From DATKWS01 sp035529435 (GTDB lineage Bacteria > Krumholzibacteriota > Krumholzibacteriia > Krumholzibacteriales > Krumholzibacteriaceae): 8,137 bases of DNA. Location of the stretch: assembly GCA_035529435.1 (NCBI GenBank), contig DATKWS010000004.1:1-8137 (forward strand), given 5' to 3'. The translations under genes and the position numbers were made by a program. This document shows positions 6,895 to 8,137 of the stretch, one piece after another (position 1 is the first letter of the stretch; each line of letters opens with the position of its first letter). A model generated the notes under the pieces. That model was given only the letters and a program-made list of their open reading frames with translations, was not told where the DNA came from and did not search any database.

Positions 6895-8137
6895 TCACGA
6901 GCGTACGGGTCGCGTTCTCGCCGCGATGACCCAGGAATGAATCGCCCGGTGAAAACCCCGCGGTTCGCACGCCGTATCGGTCACGATGCCCGGATCGTAT
7001 CCGAGCAGCGTCAGAATATCCCGGGCGTGCGCGACCGCCCTGTCGCCCTGGCGTCGGCCGCCGCCGTAATGACACCGGTCATCGCTGCATCCGCAGACCA
7101 TCACCCCCGTGCAGCCGGTCCTGACCGCTTCGAGGATCATGGCGGAGGTCAACCGTCCCGTGCACATCACCTCGATGACATGCACATCCTCCGGCACATC
7201 GATCGTTTCGGGACGCGCCCACCGGCACACGAAGAGAACGCGCTTCGTTCCCGGCTCGATACCGTCGATCGACGCGTGGAGGCGGCTCCGTTCGAAATTG
7301 ATCTGATCCATGGCGCCGGTCGGGCAGACGCCCACGCAGGTACCGCATCCCTTGCACGCGATCTCGTTGACCTCCGAGACGAATCTGCCGCCGGGAAACG
7401 TATTGACCCGTACCGCGCTGAATCCGCAGGCCTGCTCGCAGCGTCCACACCCCACGCAGAGTTCCGGTCGTACACGGGTCACGGTTCTCACCGCAGGCAC
7501 ACTCCGTGATTCGTTATCGAGCTCGATCGACACCTCGGACGGCCTGCAGTCCCAGAAGTCACGCTCCGCATGCACGGTGATGGTGCGTTCCTCACCGAGT
7601 GCGAGCTGAAGATCCTTGCGCTCGCAGATATCGGTGCACGTAACACATTCCGCGCAAAGACCGCACCGCAGGCAACGCTGCGCCTCGAGCTTGGCGACGC
7701 GCTCCTGATATCCGTGCTCCACTTCACGGAAATCGTTCCGGCGTTGCTCCGGTGCTTCGCGTGGAACGGCACTTCGCTCCGTGTGCTCCCCGGGAAGCCG
7801 CTCGAGCGCGAACTCCCGTGGATGCTTCTGGTCATCACCGAGTTGATCGTATATCGACGGCGTACGATCGCCCTCGAGATATGCACGTATGCCCCTCGCC
7901 GCCTTCTGCCCCGACGCGATCGCCTCAACCACGCTCCGCGGTCCCGTGACCATATCACCCGCGGCGAATACTCCCCTCACCCCCGCGGCCATGGAACCGC
8001 CGTCGACGGCCACCGTGTCCGCCATGGTACACCGCAGGCGGAGGGGCCCGGATAGACCGCGCACTTCAACCTCACGTGAAAAAGCATCGAGCACGACATC
8101 GGCTTCTATTTCGAATTCGGAACGCTCCCGTTCCGTC
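6895..8137 (-). CDS. GltD/HdrA-like flavoprotein with ferredoxin clusters and MvhD-like domain (5' end outside the window)
   Basis: The frame runs open to the window edge; the GTG at 8094 is internal and 413 residues are visible, the C-terminal part of a larger protein. Residues 52-82 ('GVFAAGD', 'SVVEAIASGQKAARGI') are the closing FAD segment of the glutamate-synthase-small-subunit/NfnB flavin fold. Next comes a GltD-like linker ('EVEHGYQERVAKLEAQRCLRC') running into a dense cysteine run at 155, 158, 161, 164, 167 and 171. Two [4Fe-4S] motifs follow at C227/230/233/237 and C261/264/267/271. From about residue 298 the chain resembles MvhD, the subunit linking hydrogenase to HdrA in methanogens ('VMCTGR', 'VCGCSDDRCHY'), but the usual CxxC at its start is CRWA, one cysteine short. 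The role is probably to exchange electrons between NAD(P)H or ferredoxin and the CCG protein encoded next, possibly by bifurcation; that is inference. HdrA-like annotation is an alternative, but the flavin closing motif looks more like GltD. Confidence 0.87.
   Translation of the reverse strand, partial: TERERSEFEIEADVVLDAFSREVEVRGLSGPLRLRCTMADTVAVDGGSMAAGVRGVFAAGDMVTGPRSVVEAIASGQKAARGIRAYLEGDRTPSIYDQLGDDQKHPREFALERLPGEHTERSAVPREAPEQRRNDFREVEHGYQERVAKLEAQRCLRCGLCAECVTCTDICERKDLQLALGEERTITVHAERDFWDCRPSEVSIELDNESRSVPAVRTVTRVRPELCVGCGRCEQACGFSAVRVNTFPGGRFVSEVNEIACKGCGTCVGVCPTGAMDQINFERSRLHASIDGIEPGTKRVLFVCRWARPETIDVPEDVHVIEVMCTGRLTSAMILEAVRTGCTGVMVCGCSDDRCHYGGGRRQGDRAVAHARDILTLLGYDPGIVTDTACEPRGFHRAIHSWVIAARTRPVRS

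Noticed and set aside
6895..6897. TGA as selenocysteine codon at the MvhD-fusion/CCG junction
   Set aside because: No conserved cysteine position is expected there, no clear SECIS-like hairpin follows, and the downstream gene has its own GGAG-spaced GTG start.
1..8137. CRISPR arrays, tRNA or rRNA genes, insertion sequences
   Set aside because: No spaced repeats, cloverleaf-type sequence, transposase or terminal inverted repeats were seen.

Overview
The window suggests an anaerobic bacterium of the broad FCB type, the lineages that carry FlgD-like/Por-type C-terminal sorting tails (Eisenbacteria, Krumholzibacteria, Latescibacteria, Zixibacteria and similar). The sequence is GC-rich with high coding density. 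The sorting tail on the plus-strand gene is the main taxonomic clue, and I cannot name a phylum with confidence.

Layout: positions 1-2163 (+) hold the 3' part of a gene for a large exported protein of beta-rich and Rossmann-like appearance, ending in a 'NFPNPFNP ... SGVYFYR ... KMVLLK' sorting/FlgD-like domain. A short AT-rich spacer (2164-2260) carries a hairpin that can serve as terminator for both converging transcription units. The rest of the window is one minus-strand operon of four genes, read from the right edge to 2261, with gaps of 21, 48 and 68 bases.

In transcription order the operon encodes: (1) the C-terminal part of a GltD/NfnB- or HdrA-like flavoprotein, with a six-cysteine segment, two [4Fe-4S] ferredoxin motifs and an MvhD-like domain; (2) an HdrD/GlpC-type protein with two ferredoxin clusters and two complete CCG (HdrB-type) motifs; (3) a multi-module flavoprotein (plant-type [2Fe-2S], FAD/NAD disulfide-oxidoreductase fold, two [4Fe-4S] motifs, BFD-like [2Fe-2S]) of the HcnAB / proline dehydrogenase alpha / sarcosine oxidase alpha kind; (4) a DAO-family FAD oxidoreductase of the HcnC / proline dehydrogenase beta / sarcosine oxidase beta kind.

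My reading is that gene 4 oxidises an amino acid, imino acid or N-alkyl amino acid. Gene 3 would collect the electrons, and genes 2 and 1 form an Hdr/Mvh-like relay that could pass them to ferredoxin, NAD(P), a disulfide or a quinone pool, possibly by flavin-based bifurcation or confurcation. Both halves belong to known families. Their union in one operon is the most interesting feature here, and the substrate and acceptor cannot be read from the sequence.

Two smaller points decide annotation. Gene 3 has no ATG/GTG/TTG start that would include its conserved N-terminus; the best candidate is an ATA codon behind a strong Shine-Dalgarno. Its 3' end carries an in-phase A AAA AAG slippery heptamer whose -1 frame stops directly at the ribosome-binding site of gene 4.
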